A program made the translations under genes and the position numbers. Below are positions 26,310 through 34,144 of a DNA stretch of 64,000 nt, one piece after another; positions within the stretch are counted from its first letter, which is position 1, and each line of letters opens with the position of its first letter. The notes beneath the pieces were generated by a model. It searched no databases and was not told the DNA's origin. It saw nothing but the letters and a program-made list of their open reading frames with translations. The DNA comes from Avibacterium volantium_A (GTDB taxonomy: Bacteria > Pseudomonadota > Gammaproteobacteria > Enterobacterales > Pasteurellaceae): contig NZ_JBMMGT010000001.1 of the NCBI RefSeq assembly GCF_049366555.1, positions 59,053 through 123,052 of the forward strand. Direction: 5' to 3'.

Positions 26310-26684
26310 ATGAGAATGTCTATATTATTATTTTCTCTCTTGTTGTTATCAGGATGCTATTTGGCTAATGGTTCACCAGGCTCACTTAATTATTGGGTTA
26401 AGGATGGGGAAAAAGCACCATATAAACACTTTAAATATTGTGATGATTTTTCAAGATCAAAAATGAGCAGTCGTTATTTTTATTTGGAAAATAAATTTTA
26501 TAATTCAACTTCTGATAAAAGAGAAGATGATGAATTTATGAAGCTTTATAGAAGAAAAGATGCTTTAGTTAATCAATGCTTATATGATATTGGCTATCGG
26601 TTTAGGCCACCTTTAAAATGGTGCTTAGCCCAAGATGGAGATAATACTAAAACTTGTATAGAAAATATGAAGTATAGAAATTAA
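26310..26684 (+). CDS. Small lipoprotein of unknown function
   Basis: A 124-residue predicted lipoprotein. The signal peptide MRMSILLFSLLLLSGC has a lipobox LSGC with the lipidated Cys at residue 16. The mature part is polar, with four further cysteines (near KYCDDF, NQCLYD, KWCLAQ and KTCIEN) that could form disulfides in the periplasm. I do not recognise a family function. A strong ribosome site (GGAGG) lies 9 bases upstream. Without the IS it would sit about 65 bases behind the HlyD gene, so it was probably part of the secretion operon; the insertion may now reduce its transcription. Confidence 0.7.
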   Translation: MRMSILLFSLLLLSGCYLANGSPGSLNYWVKDGEKAPYKHFKYCDDFSRSKMSSRYFYLENKFYNSTSDKREDDEFMKLYRRKDALVNQCLYDIGYRFRPPLKWCLAQDGDNTKTCIENMKYRN

Positions 26685-26803
26685 TATTATGGTTCTGATA
26701 TGTTAGGTCAAGTGACCGTTGGTTATGGCTTCTCAGGTTTCGCTAGTTTCAACCAATCAAAAATGAATGCTGATTATGCCAGTGTGGAAAAATGCTATTA
26801 ATA
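26685..26803 (+). pseudogene. Fragment of an unknown gene
   Basis: Directly after the lipoprotein stop, in the same frame, 38 codons stay open and read YYGSDMLGQVTVGYGF, then SGFASFNQSKMN and ADYASVEKCY before a stop. There is no ribosome site. The alternating hydrophobic pattern resembles a beta-strand region, but I cannot name the parent gene. It could be the tail of a deleted gene, or a chance open frame. Confidence 0.35.
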
Positions 26804-26994
26804 AATACATCAAGAAATATTTTCATGTTAATTTCCTTTTTTATCTGTGGGGAAAATGACATTTATTATAAATAAAGTGATAAAAATAAACAATAGATAA
26901 AGGGTTTTAATTGATTTTATTTGGAGTAATAAAGTTTATCGAAAACTCTATTTAATAGATGATGAGTATTAAAGGATATATTAATTAATCAAAT

Positions 26995-27034
26995 GCGGTG
27001 TAAATTTTTAAAATTTTCCAAAAATTCACACCGC
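26995..27034 (-). terminator. xthA terminator
   Basis: GCGGTGT and ACACCGC of two opposed uptake signals pair, with an inner AAATTTTT/AAAAATT stem. The T-run on the minus side is poor, so strength is uncertain. Confidence 0.5.
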
Positions 27035-27044
27035 ACTTGTCATT

Positions 27045-27848
27045 TTATTCAAACACCGCCCAAATTGGTGCGTGGTCGGAAGGTTTTTCCATTGCACGGA
27101 TATCAAGGGCAATGCCTGTATCGGTACAGCGTTCGATTAAATTATTGCTTGCCAAAATATGATCAATGCGTAAGCCGCGGTTATCATCAAAGCCTTTTGA
27201 GCGATAATCAAACCACGAGAATTTATCATTAACTGTCGGGTTTAAGTGGCGGAAAGTATCTGTTAAACCGTAGGCATATAAGCGGTTATACCATTCTCTT
27301 TCTTCAGGTAAGAATGAACATTTGCCAGTGCGCAACCAGCGTTTACGATTTTCTTCACCAATGCCAATATCCAAATCGCTCGGGCTGATATTCATATCAC
27401 CCATAATAATAATCGGATTGTCTTTATTGTGATCTTGCTCTAAATAGCGTTGCAAATCCGCATAGAATTTTTCTTTAGCAGGGAATTTTGTTTCGTGCTT
27501 GCGGCTTTCCCCTTGTGGAAAATAGCCGTTTATTACCGTGAGCAACCCAAATTCTGTTTCCATTTCCGCCATAATAATGCGTTTTTGTGCGTCCGCTTCA
27601 TCAGTCGGAAAACCTTTGTGAATGGCTTTTGGTGCTTGTTTCAACAAAAATGCCACGCCATAATGCCCTTTTTGCCCGTGGTGATAAACGTGATAACCTA
27701 AGTGTTCCACCAACGCATAAGGGAAATCTTCATCAGCGACTTTAATTTCCTGCAATCCCAAAATATCGGGCTGATACTGTTCAATAATGGCTTCAAGTTG
27801 ATGAGGTCTAGCTCGCAATCCATTGATATTAAAAGACATTACTTTCAT
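27045..27848 (-). CDS. xthA: Exodeoxyribonuclease III
   Basis: A 267-residue AP endonuclease/3'-exonuclease of base-excision repair. Catalytic positions are visible: MKVMSFNINGLRA, the metal-binding Glu in DILGLQEIK, GDMNISPSD (Asp/Asn), RIDHILAS and the terminal SDHAPIWA (Asp-His pair). The length is that of E. coli XthA. It forms a single-gene unit on the minus strand; about 100 bases separate it from ycgL upstream. Confidence 0.96.
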   Translation of the reverse strand: MKVMSFNINGLRARPHQLEAIIEQYQPDILGLQEIKVADEDFPYALVEHLGYHVYHHGQKGHYGVAFLLKQAPKAIHKGFPTDEADAQKRIIMAEMETEFGLLTVINGYFPQGESRKHETKFPAKEKFYADLQRYLEQDHNKDNPIIIMGDMNISPSDLDIGIGEENRKRWLRTGKCSFLPEEREWYNRLYAYGLTDTFRHLNPTVNDKFSWFDYRSKGFDDNRGLRIDHILASNNLIERCTDTGIALDIRAMEKPSDHAPIWAVFE

Positions 27849-27946
27849 TCAATAAGTTCCTAATTATTCATTAATAAAAATCAGACGGGCATTATACTAA
27901 GGTTTGTAAGATTTCAAAAATGATAAAAAATTTCACCGCTCTTTAA

Positions 27947-28228
27947 TTATTTATTCAAAAGTGCGGTACTTTTTTTATGAATTTCCAACAAATTTTCTTC
28001 TTTTTTTGGCATTTGTAGATAAAAGCCTTGTTGTTGGATTTTTTCTAGCACTTCTTGGTTATCTGCGTTGATGAGCGATTTTTCGCCTTTAAGATTAAAT
28101 AACATCACAAAAATAGGCGTGCCGAAGCTGTCGAGTAGGGTTTCGGGAATTGGGGAAAAATCATCGCGTTTGGCAATGTATAAATACATTCCTTCTTTTT
28201 TATTACTTTTATAAATAGCGCAGAGCAT
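27947..28228 (-). CDS. YcgL domain-containing protein
   Basis: A 93-residue cytoplasmic protein of the YcgL family (start MLCAIYKSNKKEGMYLYI, middle FGTPIFVMLFNL). The molecular function is not established. The stop region coincides with an uptake signal. It lies 8 bases after the dedA-like gene in the same direction and is probably co-transcribed with it. Confidence 0.8.
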   Translation of the reverse strand: MLCAIYKSNKKEGMYLYIAKRDDFSPIPETLLDSFGTPIFVMLFNLKGEKSLINADNQEVLEKIQQQGFYLQMPKKEENLLEIHKKSTALLNK

Positions 28229-28236
28229 AAGGCTTC

Positions 28237-28845
28237 CTATTGTTCAGCTTGTTTATTTTTGCGTGATTTTTTCCATTTCCACAATACAATCAGGGCCACT
28301 ACGCCGATAATGGCGTAAATAACGAATTGCCCCTTGTGGATTTGCTCATTCAACCAATCTAAATTACTTGCGCCAAAATGCCCTAAATAAACCCAAATTG
28401 GCACAGAAATTATGGCAGCAAGAAAATCAATCAGCACAAAGCGGACAAAACTTACACGGCGGGTAATGCCTGAAACCATATAAATTGGCGCTCTTAAGCC
28501 GGGGAGAAAACGGGCGGTGAAGAGAACTCGATTACCATATTTATCAAATTGCGAACGCACCATTTGTAAGCGTTTTAAGGTAAGCATTTTGCGAATTGGA
28601 CGGAAGCGCAAGATTTTTACCCCATAAGCGCGGCCTAACCAATACATTGTGCTGTCGCCAATTAACACCCCCAACATACTCACCACTAACATAATATGCG
28701 GATTGGTGTAGCCTAAGCCAGAAATGACGCCGCCTGACACAAGGGTAATATCTTCAGGAATTGGCACGCCGAAGCCACAGATGATCAAAACAAACAAAAC
28801 GGCGAAATAGCCATAATCGGTAAAAAAGTTGATTAAAAATTCCAT
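28237..28845 (-). CDS. DedA-family membrane protein
   Basis: A 202-residue inner-membrane protein with four to five hydrophobic segments. Family signs are GFGVPIPEDITLVSGGVISG (conserved acidic pair in the re-entrant region), GDSTMYWLGRAYG, and FTARFLPGLRAPIYMVSG with the conserved arginines. DedA proteins take part in lipid-carrier recycling and membrane homeostasis; the exact paralogue cannot be named. The tail is basic (KWKKSRKNK). It is divergent from rplY. Confidence 0.88.
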   Translation of the reverse strand: MEFLINFFTDYGYFAVLFVLIICGFGVPIPEDITLVSGGVISGLGYTNPHIMLVVSMLGVLIGDSTMYWLGRAYGVKILRFRPIRKMLTLKRLQMVRSQFDKYGNRVLFTARFLPGLRAPIYMVSGITRRVSFVRFVLIDFLAAIISVPIWVYLGHFGASNLDWLNEQIHKGQFVIYAIIGVVALIVLWKWKKSRKNKQAEQ

Positions 28846-28953
28846 ATCAAATCCGCATTTAATTTGTCAGAATGGTTAAGTTCAAAATGCTGATTATTGT
28901 AACTTTTTTTGCGAAAATAGCTATTAAAAATATGGCAATAAGCAGATTTCTAT

Positions 28954-28982
28954 TTGCCTTAAGGTCGGGCATTGATTATAAT
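28954..28982 (+). promoter_or_regulatory. rplY promoter
   Basis: TTGCCT (28954-28959), a 17-base spacer and a perfect TATAAT (28977-28982), giving a leader of about 90 bases. Confidence 0.75.
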
Positions 28983-28989
28983 CTGCGGT

Positions 28990-29043
28990 CTCAAAGATTT
29001 CTTTGAGCTTGATTTTGTGAAATCGCTGGGTCGCCTGCGATTT
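28990..29043 (+). ncRNA. Structured rplY mRNA leader
   Basis: Two consecutive hairpins lie in the untranslated leader: CTCAAAG-ATTT-CTTTGAG (28990-29007) and AAATCGC/GCGATTT around a 10-base loop (29020-29043). In gammaproteobacteria the rplY leader is known to mediate repression by L25 itself. The second hairpin is followed by T residues, so it could also act as an attenuator. Assignment is by position and shape. Confidence 0.55.
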
Positions 29044-29077
29044 TTTCGATTAACTTTTTATTAAAGAGAATACAACT

Positions 29078-29365
29078 ATGTCATTCAAATTTAACGCTGA
29101 AGTGCGTACAGCGCAAGGTAAGGGTGCGAGCCGCCGCCTGCGTCATAATGGTCAAATTCCTGCAATCGTTTATGGTGGGAATGCAGAACCTGTTTCAATC
29201 ATCTTAAACCACGATGAATTAAACAACGCTCAAGTACACGATTCTTTCTATTCAGACGTGATCACTTTAGTGATTGATGGTAAAGAAGTGGCTGTGAAAG
29301 TACAAGCAATGCAACGCCACCCATTCAAACCAAAATTAGTTCACATCGACTTCAAACGCGTTTAA
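29078..29365 (+). CDS. rplY: 50S ribosomal protein L25
   Basis: The short 95-residue form of L25, which binds loop E of 5S rRNA in the large subunit. The start FKFNAEVRTAQGKGASRRLRHNGQIPAIVYGG and the end VQAMQRHPFKPKLVHIDFKRV are diagnostic; no CTC-type extension is present. It is monocistronic with its own promoter, structured leader and strong terminator, in keeping with a stand-alone autoregulated ribosomal gene. Confidence 0.97.
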   Translation: MSFKFNAEVRTAQGKGASRRLRHNGQIPAIVYGGNAEPVSIILNHDELNNAQVHDSFYSDVITLVIDGKEVAVKVQAMQRHPFKPKLVHIDFKRV

Positions 29366-29379
29366 TTTTGCGTTGAATA

Positions 29380-29408
29380 AAAAAGCACCTTTTTAAGGTG
29401 CTTTTTTG
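29380..29408 (+). terminator. rplY terminator
   Basis: Stem AAAAAAGCACCTT/AAGGTGCTTTTTT with a 3-base loop, 14 bases after the stop. Confidence 0.9.
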
Positions 29409-29419
29409 TTATCTCTATT

Positions 29420-30741
29420 TTAGAACGCATATTCAATTTTCGCCCAATAAGTGCGTGGCATTCCCACCAAAGCAAAACTGCGGTCATATTTTCCGCGTTG
29501 CACCTGCCAATAATGTTTATTGAATAGATTTTCTACCCCAACATGCAGAATAAGATCTTGGTTTTGGCGAATTTGGAAACGATATTTCGCGCCAAGATCC
29601 ACGGTGGTATAAGATGGAAATTCGTAGGTTTTTGCGTAATTTTGGTAGGATTTTCCATAATATTGCACCGCACTACTTAATAACAGATTTGGCGCGAAAC
29701 TGGGTTCCCATTCTACGGCTGCTTTGGCAATAATGCGTGGGCTTGCCACTTGAGTACCATTGATGATTTCCCCAGCATAGCTTGAGAAATCAATGAGATC
29801 GCCTTTGTTATAAGTGATGCCAAAACTTGGACGTAAACGGCCTTCAAGTAAGTTTGCATAAAGGTTAAATTCAATCCCACGATTGCGTTCTTTACCTTGT
29901 TCTTCCCCTGAAGTGCGGTGATATTTTGTGGCAGATTTTGCACTGATGATGCCGGGACGTGTGATTTGGTAAAGGCTAAGTGTGGTGGTGAAGGTTTCAC
30001 TCCAGTTTTTTCTTGCGCCTAGCTCAATTTGACGGCTTACACGCGGATCAGCCATTGTGCCATCTTCATCTACATAACCCGGTTCAAGATCTTCCAAATA
30101 ATTTCCATAAAGGACAAAATTGGAATTTGGCACCCAAGCAAGGGTAAGCATTGGACTAAAGCGGTGCGCTTTGCCGTCTGTTTTAACGGATTTTTCTCCC
30201 GTTGTGGCGTTGGTTTGATAATTGGTTTGTTTGATCCATTGTAAGCGACCGCCTAAGGTTAAACGAATTTGCTCGTCAAATAACCCGAGCGTGTCGGCTA
30301 AGGCAAGACTGTAAGATTTTAATTTTTGATCCGTATTGCCTTGCACTAAAGGTTTGAAGTTATCCACTTGAGCAAAGTGCGGGGCGTAGAGATTACCACC
30401 AGAAAAAGCTTTAAGCACGGGGCTTTGATCGAAATCTCGTTCGCGTAGTACCGCATCAAAAGCCACATTCCAATGATGACTTAATGCGCCAGTAAAATGA
30501 TGACCTTGTAATTTTAGATTTCCGCTTGTGGTGCGAGTGATAAAATCCATCGCACGCATTTGGCTAAAAGGCTTAAATTGACCTCTGATTTGAGCTTATT
30601 GGTGGCTTTGAATTTTTCTAATTCAGTAACCACATTGATTTCATCTAATGATTGACTCGTTTCAGCTAAAGCGGAAAAAGAAATCCCAAAGAAAAGTGCG
30701 GTGTAAATTGCACAGAATTTTACAGGAATGGAATATTGCAT
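29420..30741 (-). pseudogene. TonB-dependent siderophore receptor with deleted plug region, out of frame
   Basis: The first 75 codons from 30741 encode a signal peptide ending in SALAE and a TonB-box-like SLDEINVV, then run into unrelated residues and stop at 30514. A second frame, shifted by two, covers 29420 to about 30590 and encodes the C-terminal beta-barrel of a siderophore receptor (LYGNYLEDLEPGYV, GARKNWSETFTTTLSLYQI, terminal RTYWAKIEYAF). The plug domain and first barrel strands, roughly 270-300 residues, are missing. The break lies near 30560-30600. A Fur box remains upstream, so the promoter region has outlasted the gene. It cannot make a working receptor in this form. Confidence 0.88.
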
Positions 30742-30852
30742 AAATTTCTCATTGATAATTTGTTGAACTTATAAATAAAAGAAAAGCTCCTTTCCTTTCA
30801 TTTGCCTATAAAAACAAGGGCGATTATAGAGTAACTACATTGCCTTAATCAA

Positions 30853-30867
30853 TGAGAATTATTCTTA
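30853..30867. promoter_or_regulatory. Fur box upstream of the decayed TonB receptor
   Basis: TGAGAATTATTCTTA matches the 7-1-7 Fur consensus TGATAATNATTATCA at 11 of 14 positions. It is about 110 bases upstream of the receptor start and abuts the end of the next gene. Confidence 0.55.
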
Positions 30868-30868
30868 T

Positions 30869-31915
30869 TTATAAGTTGATAGCCATTCGCATTCCCCTAT
30901 CCGCACTTTCATAGATTAACGCAATCAATTTTAGCACTTCAGTAGCTTGTTGAGCGGTAACTTGTAATGGGGCTTGCTCGCGGAGAGCGGCGTAAATGTT
31001 ATCGTAATAGGCTTGGTAGTTGCCGCGTTCGGTTTCAATGGGGCTGCGGATTACAATGCCGTTGATTTCGGTGTGCAGCAGTCCCCAGTCTTTTTCAGGC
31101 TCAGTGTTCCAATCGCCTTGTGGTTTTATGCCTTTGAGCAATAGGGCCTCTTGGTTATCCATTGTGGCTTTGATGTAGCTGCCTTTCGTGCCTTGCAACA
31201 TAATGTAAGGGGCAGGTTCGCGGGCGCATTTGGTGGAAGATAACACCACTTTTTTGTCTGCATAATAGAAAATAATTTCAAAGTTATCTTCTGATTTTGC
31301 GCCTGCACGTTGTGCTTTCATATCCGCATAAAGTGCGGTGGGAATGCCGAATAAATCTACGCAATGATCGATCAAATGCACGCCTAAATCATAAACCAGT
31401 CCAGAGCCAAATTCGCCCGTTTCTTTCCAGGCTTTGCTATTCGGTTTTTGGCTAAATCGTTCGTAACGCATTTCATAATGCACAATTTCGCCCAACATTT
31501 GATTTTCAAGCAGTTTTTTCACTGTTAAAGCACCATTATCCCAACGGCGATTCTGGTAAACGGAAAGCATTACATTATGCTGTTTGGCGAGTTTATCTAG
31601 CTCTTGTGCTTGCTCGGGATAAATGGCGAGCGGTTTTTCCACGATCACATTTTTGCCCGCTAAAATCGCTTGTTTTGCCATTTCGTAATGGGTGAGATTA
31701 GGCGTGGTGATAATCACCAAGTCAATTTCAGGGCTAAGCAGTTGTTCAAACTGGTGCACCACTTCAATATAAGGGTAGGCCTGTTTCGCTTTTTCGCTGC
31801 TGCGTTCAAACACTTTACGCACTTGAAAATGCGGATCGAGATCTAAAAAAGGCATATGAAAGGTTTTGGCGGACATTCCAAAGCCTGCAATGGCGACATT
31901 AATGATTTTTTCCAT
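30869..31915 (-). CDS. Gfo/Idh/MocA-family oxidoreductase (YdgJ-like)
   Basis: A 348-residue NAD(P)-dependent sugar-dehydrogenase-type protein. The N-terminal Rossmann motif is VAIAGFGMSAKTFHMPFLD; VIITTPNLTHYEMAKQAILAGKNVIVEKPLA carries the EKP signature, and SVYQNRRWDNGALTVKKLL leads into the C-terminal GFO_IDH_MocA domain. It resembles E. coli YdgJ over its full length. The substrate is unknown. It lies 9 bases after norM in the same direction and is probably in one transcript with it. Confidence 0.85.
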   Translation of the reverse strand: MEKIINVAIAGFGMSAKTFHMPFLDLDPHFQVRKVFERSSEKAKQAYPYIEVVHQFEQLLSPEIDLVIITTPNLTHYEMAKQAILAGKNVIVEKPLAIYPEQAQELDKLAKQHNVMLSVYQNRRWDNGALTVKKLLENQMLGEIVHYEMRYERFSQKPNSKAWKETGEFGSGLVYDLGVHLIDHCVDLFGIPTALYADMKAQRAGAKSEDNFEIIFYYADKKVVLSSTKCAREPAPYIMLQGTKGSYIKATMDNQEALLLKGIKPQGDWNTEPEKDWGLLHTEINGIVIRSPIETERGNYQAYYDNIYAALREQAPLQVTAQQATEVLKLIALIYESADRGMRMAINL

Positions 31916-31924
31916 TTGATTTTC

Positions 31925-33319
31925 CTATTGAATTTCTTTTAATTTTTGCAAAATTTGCTGTTCAGGTAAGGCCTGAATTTTGCGAATACGTTGGATAAGC
32001 AGCACGGCGGCAACCGTTAAGCTCACCACAAAGCCCACCCAAAATCCTGCCGCACCAATGCTTGGCATTAGCCAATCGGTGCGCGATAAAATATAGCCCA
32101 ATGGCATTCCAATGCCCCAATAACAGAACATTGTGATGTATAAAATAGATTTGGTGTCTTTATAGCCACGCAATGCTCCTGCGGTGATCACCTGAATGGT
32201 ATCGGAAAATTGGTATAAGGCAGAAATCAACAGCAAATGGCTAGCGATTAAAATCACGTCTTGATCTGAAACGTAAATTTTAGGAATTTGTTGATTAAAT
32301 AAAACCACAATGAGTGCGGTAAAACAGGCTAGGCTTAGCCCTACAGCAAGCGCTGAATAGAATACTGCTTTTGCTTGTTGCAGTAACCCTTCGCCTAAAC
32401 GTTGCCCTACTAAAATGGTAGTTGCCATTCCTAAAGACATTGGCAACATAAAAATAAAGGAGCTGGTCGTTAGTGCAATTTGGTGGCTAGCGACCACTTC
32501 TGTACCAAGAGGTGAAAGTAAAAGTGAAGAAAGGGCGAATAATGCCACTTCGCAAAATAGCGCAATACCAATAGGGAAGCCTAAGCCTAGCACTTTTTTT
32601 AATGTCGTTATATTTGGTTTTTCGATTAACCCTTCAAACACCTTTAAATCACGCTGGCTGCGTGCTTGACGAGAGTAGGCAATCATCATCAAACACATTG
32701 CCCAGTTTACAATTGCTGTTGCAATGCCACAGCCCACTGCACCAAAAGCAGGCACACCAAATTTGCCGTAAATGAAAATATAATTGAGTGGAATATTGAG
32801 TAATAAGCCGGCAAAGGTAATCACCATTGCTGGTTTGGTTTTCGCAATACCATCGTTTAAGCAGCGGAAATTGATCATTAGTAAATAGCCCGGTAATCCC
32901 CAAAGCATAATATGCAAATAATCAATGGTGATATGCGCCAGTTTTGGATCCATTCCCATATGGCTAACAACATAATCACTGAAGTAAATAATTAATCCAA
33001 TAGGAATACAGCTCAATGCCACAATCCATAGCCCTTGATGGACATAATGAGCAATACGATGACGCTGCCCTGAACCATTAAGATAAGAAATAATTGGTGG
33101 CAAGGCAAGCAGTAAGCCGTGTCCGAGCAATACTAGTGGAAACCAGATTGAACCCGCTACTGAAATGGCTGCCATATCTGCGGCACTCACTCGTCCCGCC
33201 ATAATGGTGTCCACAATGCCCATTGAGTTTTGGGCAAATTGCGCCAGTAAAATGGGGAAGGCGATCGCTACCAATTTGCCCATTTCTTGGCGATGATGTT
33301 GAATGAAACTAAATAACAT
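31925..33319 (-). CDS. norM: MATE-family multidrug efflux pump (NorM/HmrM)
   Basis: A 464-residue MATE transporter with 12 predicted membrane segments, exporting cationic drugs in exchange for Na+ or H+. The N-terminal half has IAFPILLAQFAQNSMGIVDTIMAGRVSAADMAAISVAGSIW; the symmetric second half begins near LGFPIGIALFCEVALFALSSLLLSPLGTEVVASHQIAL. It is close to Haemophilus HmrM and E. coli NorM (MdtK). It is divergent from ribE, an arrangement also found in E. coli. Confidence 0.93.
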   Translation of the reverse strand: MLFSFIQHHRQEMGKLVAIAFPILLAQFAQNSMGIVDTIMAGRVSAADMAAISVAGSIWFPLVLLGHGLLLALPPIISYLNGSGQRHRIAHYVHQGLWIVALSCIPIGLIIYFSDYVVSHMGMDPKLAHITIDYLHIMLWGLPGYLLMINFRCLNDGIAKTKPAMVITFAGLLLNIPLNYIFIYGKFGVPAFGAVGCGIATAIVNWAMCLMMIAYSRQARSQRDLKVFEGLIEKPNITTLKKVLGLGFPIGIALFCEVALFALSSLLLSPLGTEVVASHQIALTTSSFIFMLPMSLGMATTILVGQRLGEGLLQQAKAVFYSALAVGLSLACFTALIVVLFNQQIPKIYVSDQDVILIASHLLLISALYQFSDTIQVITAGALRGYKDTKSILYITMFCYWGIGMPLGYILSRTDWLMPSIGAAGFWVGFVVSLTVAAVLLIQRIRKIQALPEQQILQKLKEIQ

Positions 33320-33399
33320 AAAAATATCCGAATTTGTTATATACTATTGCAAGTTTTACCGAATTTACGGTGATGATTTTTAAGATAAGAGAGCTAATT

Positions 33400-34014
33400 A
33401 TGTTTACAGGAATCGTGCAGGGCGTAGCCCAAATTCATTCTATTGATGAAAAACCGCATTTTAGAACACAGGTAGTGAAAATGCCACAGGAATTAGCCGA
33501 AAATCTGGAAATTGGTGCGTCTGTGGCAAATAACGGTGTCTGCTTAACCGTAACCAAAATTGAAGGGGATCTCATCAGCTTTGATTTAATGACCGAAACC
33601 CTACGCATTACCAATTTAGGCGAATTGTGCCAAGGGGATTGGGTGAACATTGAGCGTGCGATGAAAATGGGTGATGAAATCGGCGGACATATTTTGTCTG
33701 GCCACGTTTACACCACCGCCAAGGTTTCGCAGCGTATTGTGTCAGAAAATAACTTGCAAATTTGGTTTGAGTTGCCAGATCCGGCCTTGATGAAATATAT
33801 TCTCACCAAAGGATTTATCGCCATTGATGGCATCAGCCTGACTATCGGCGAAGTGAAAGGCAATGAGTTTTGCGTGAACCTTATTCCAGAAACCATTCAT
33901 CGCACCTTGATCGGCAAGCGTGAAGTGGGGGATTTAGTGAATATTGAAATTGATCCACAAACGCAAGCCATTGTGGATACGGTAGAACGTTATTTAGCCA
34001 GCCGTGGCGAATAA
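33400..34014 (+). CDS. ribE: Riboflavin synthase alpha chain
   Basis: A 204-residue enzyme that dismutates two 6,7-dimethyl-8-ribityllumazine molecules to riboflavin. Its two lumazine-binding repeats are visible: MFTGIVQGVAQI with SVANNGVCLTVTKIE, then GGHILSGHVYTTA with KGFIAIDGISLTIGEVKG. The start at 33400 begins with the conserved MFTGIV; the frame extending back to 33334 overlaps the norM promoter region. No FMN riboswitch is recognisable in the 80-base gap to norM. Confidence 0.95.
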   Translation: MFTGIVQGVAQIHSIDEKPHFRTQVVKMPQELAENLEIGASVANNGVCLTVTKIEGDLISFDLMTETLRITNLGELCQGDWVNIERAMKMGDEIGGHILSGHVYTTAKVSQRIVSENNLQIWFELPDPALMKYILTKGFIAIDGISLTIGEVKGNEFCVNLIPETIHRTLIGKREVGDLVNIEIDPQTQAIVDTVERYLASRGE

Positions 34015-34033
34015 TGGCATAAAATGAAAAACT

Positions 34034-34077
34034 AAAGTGCGGTCGAAAATCACGAAATTTTTCACCGCACTTTTTTT
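34034..34077 (+). terminator. ribE terminator from an uptake-signal pair
   Basis: AAAGTGCGGT and ACCGCACTTT in inverted orientation, followed by TTTT, 20 bases past the ribE stop. Confidence 0.8.
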
Positions 34078-34144
34078 AATCGCATTCTGTGTTACGATGT
34101 GGCAATACGCAGTAAACGGCACGCAACGGCGATATGGAGGCAAT

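Larger units (their letters stand above)
26685..27044. other. AT-rich intergenic region behind the type I secretion locus
   Basis: This 360-base stretch holds the coding fragment at its left end, then about 190 bases of AT-rich DNA without a supported gene or promoter, and an imperfect uptake-signal hairpin at 26995-27034 next to the xthA stop. It looks like a decay zone. Confidence 0.5.
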
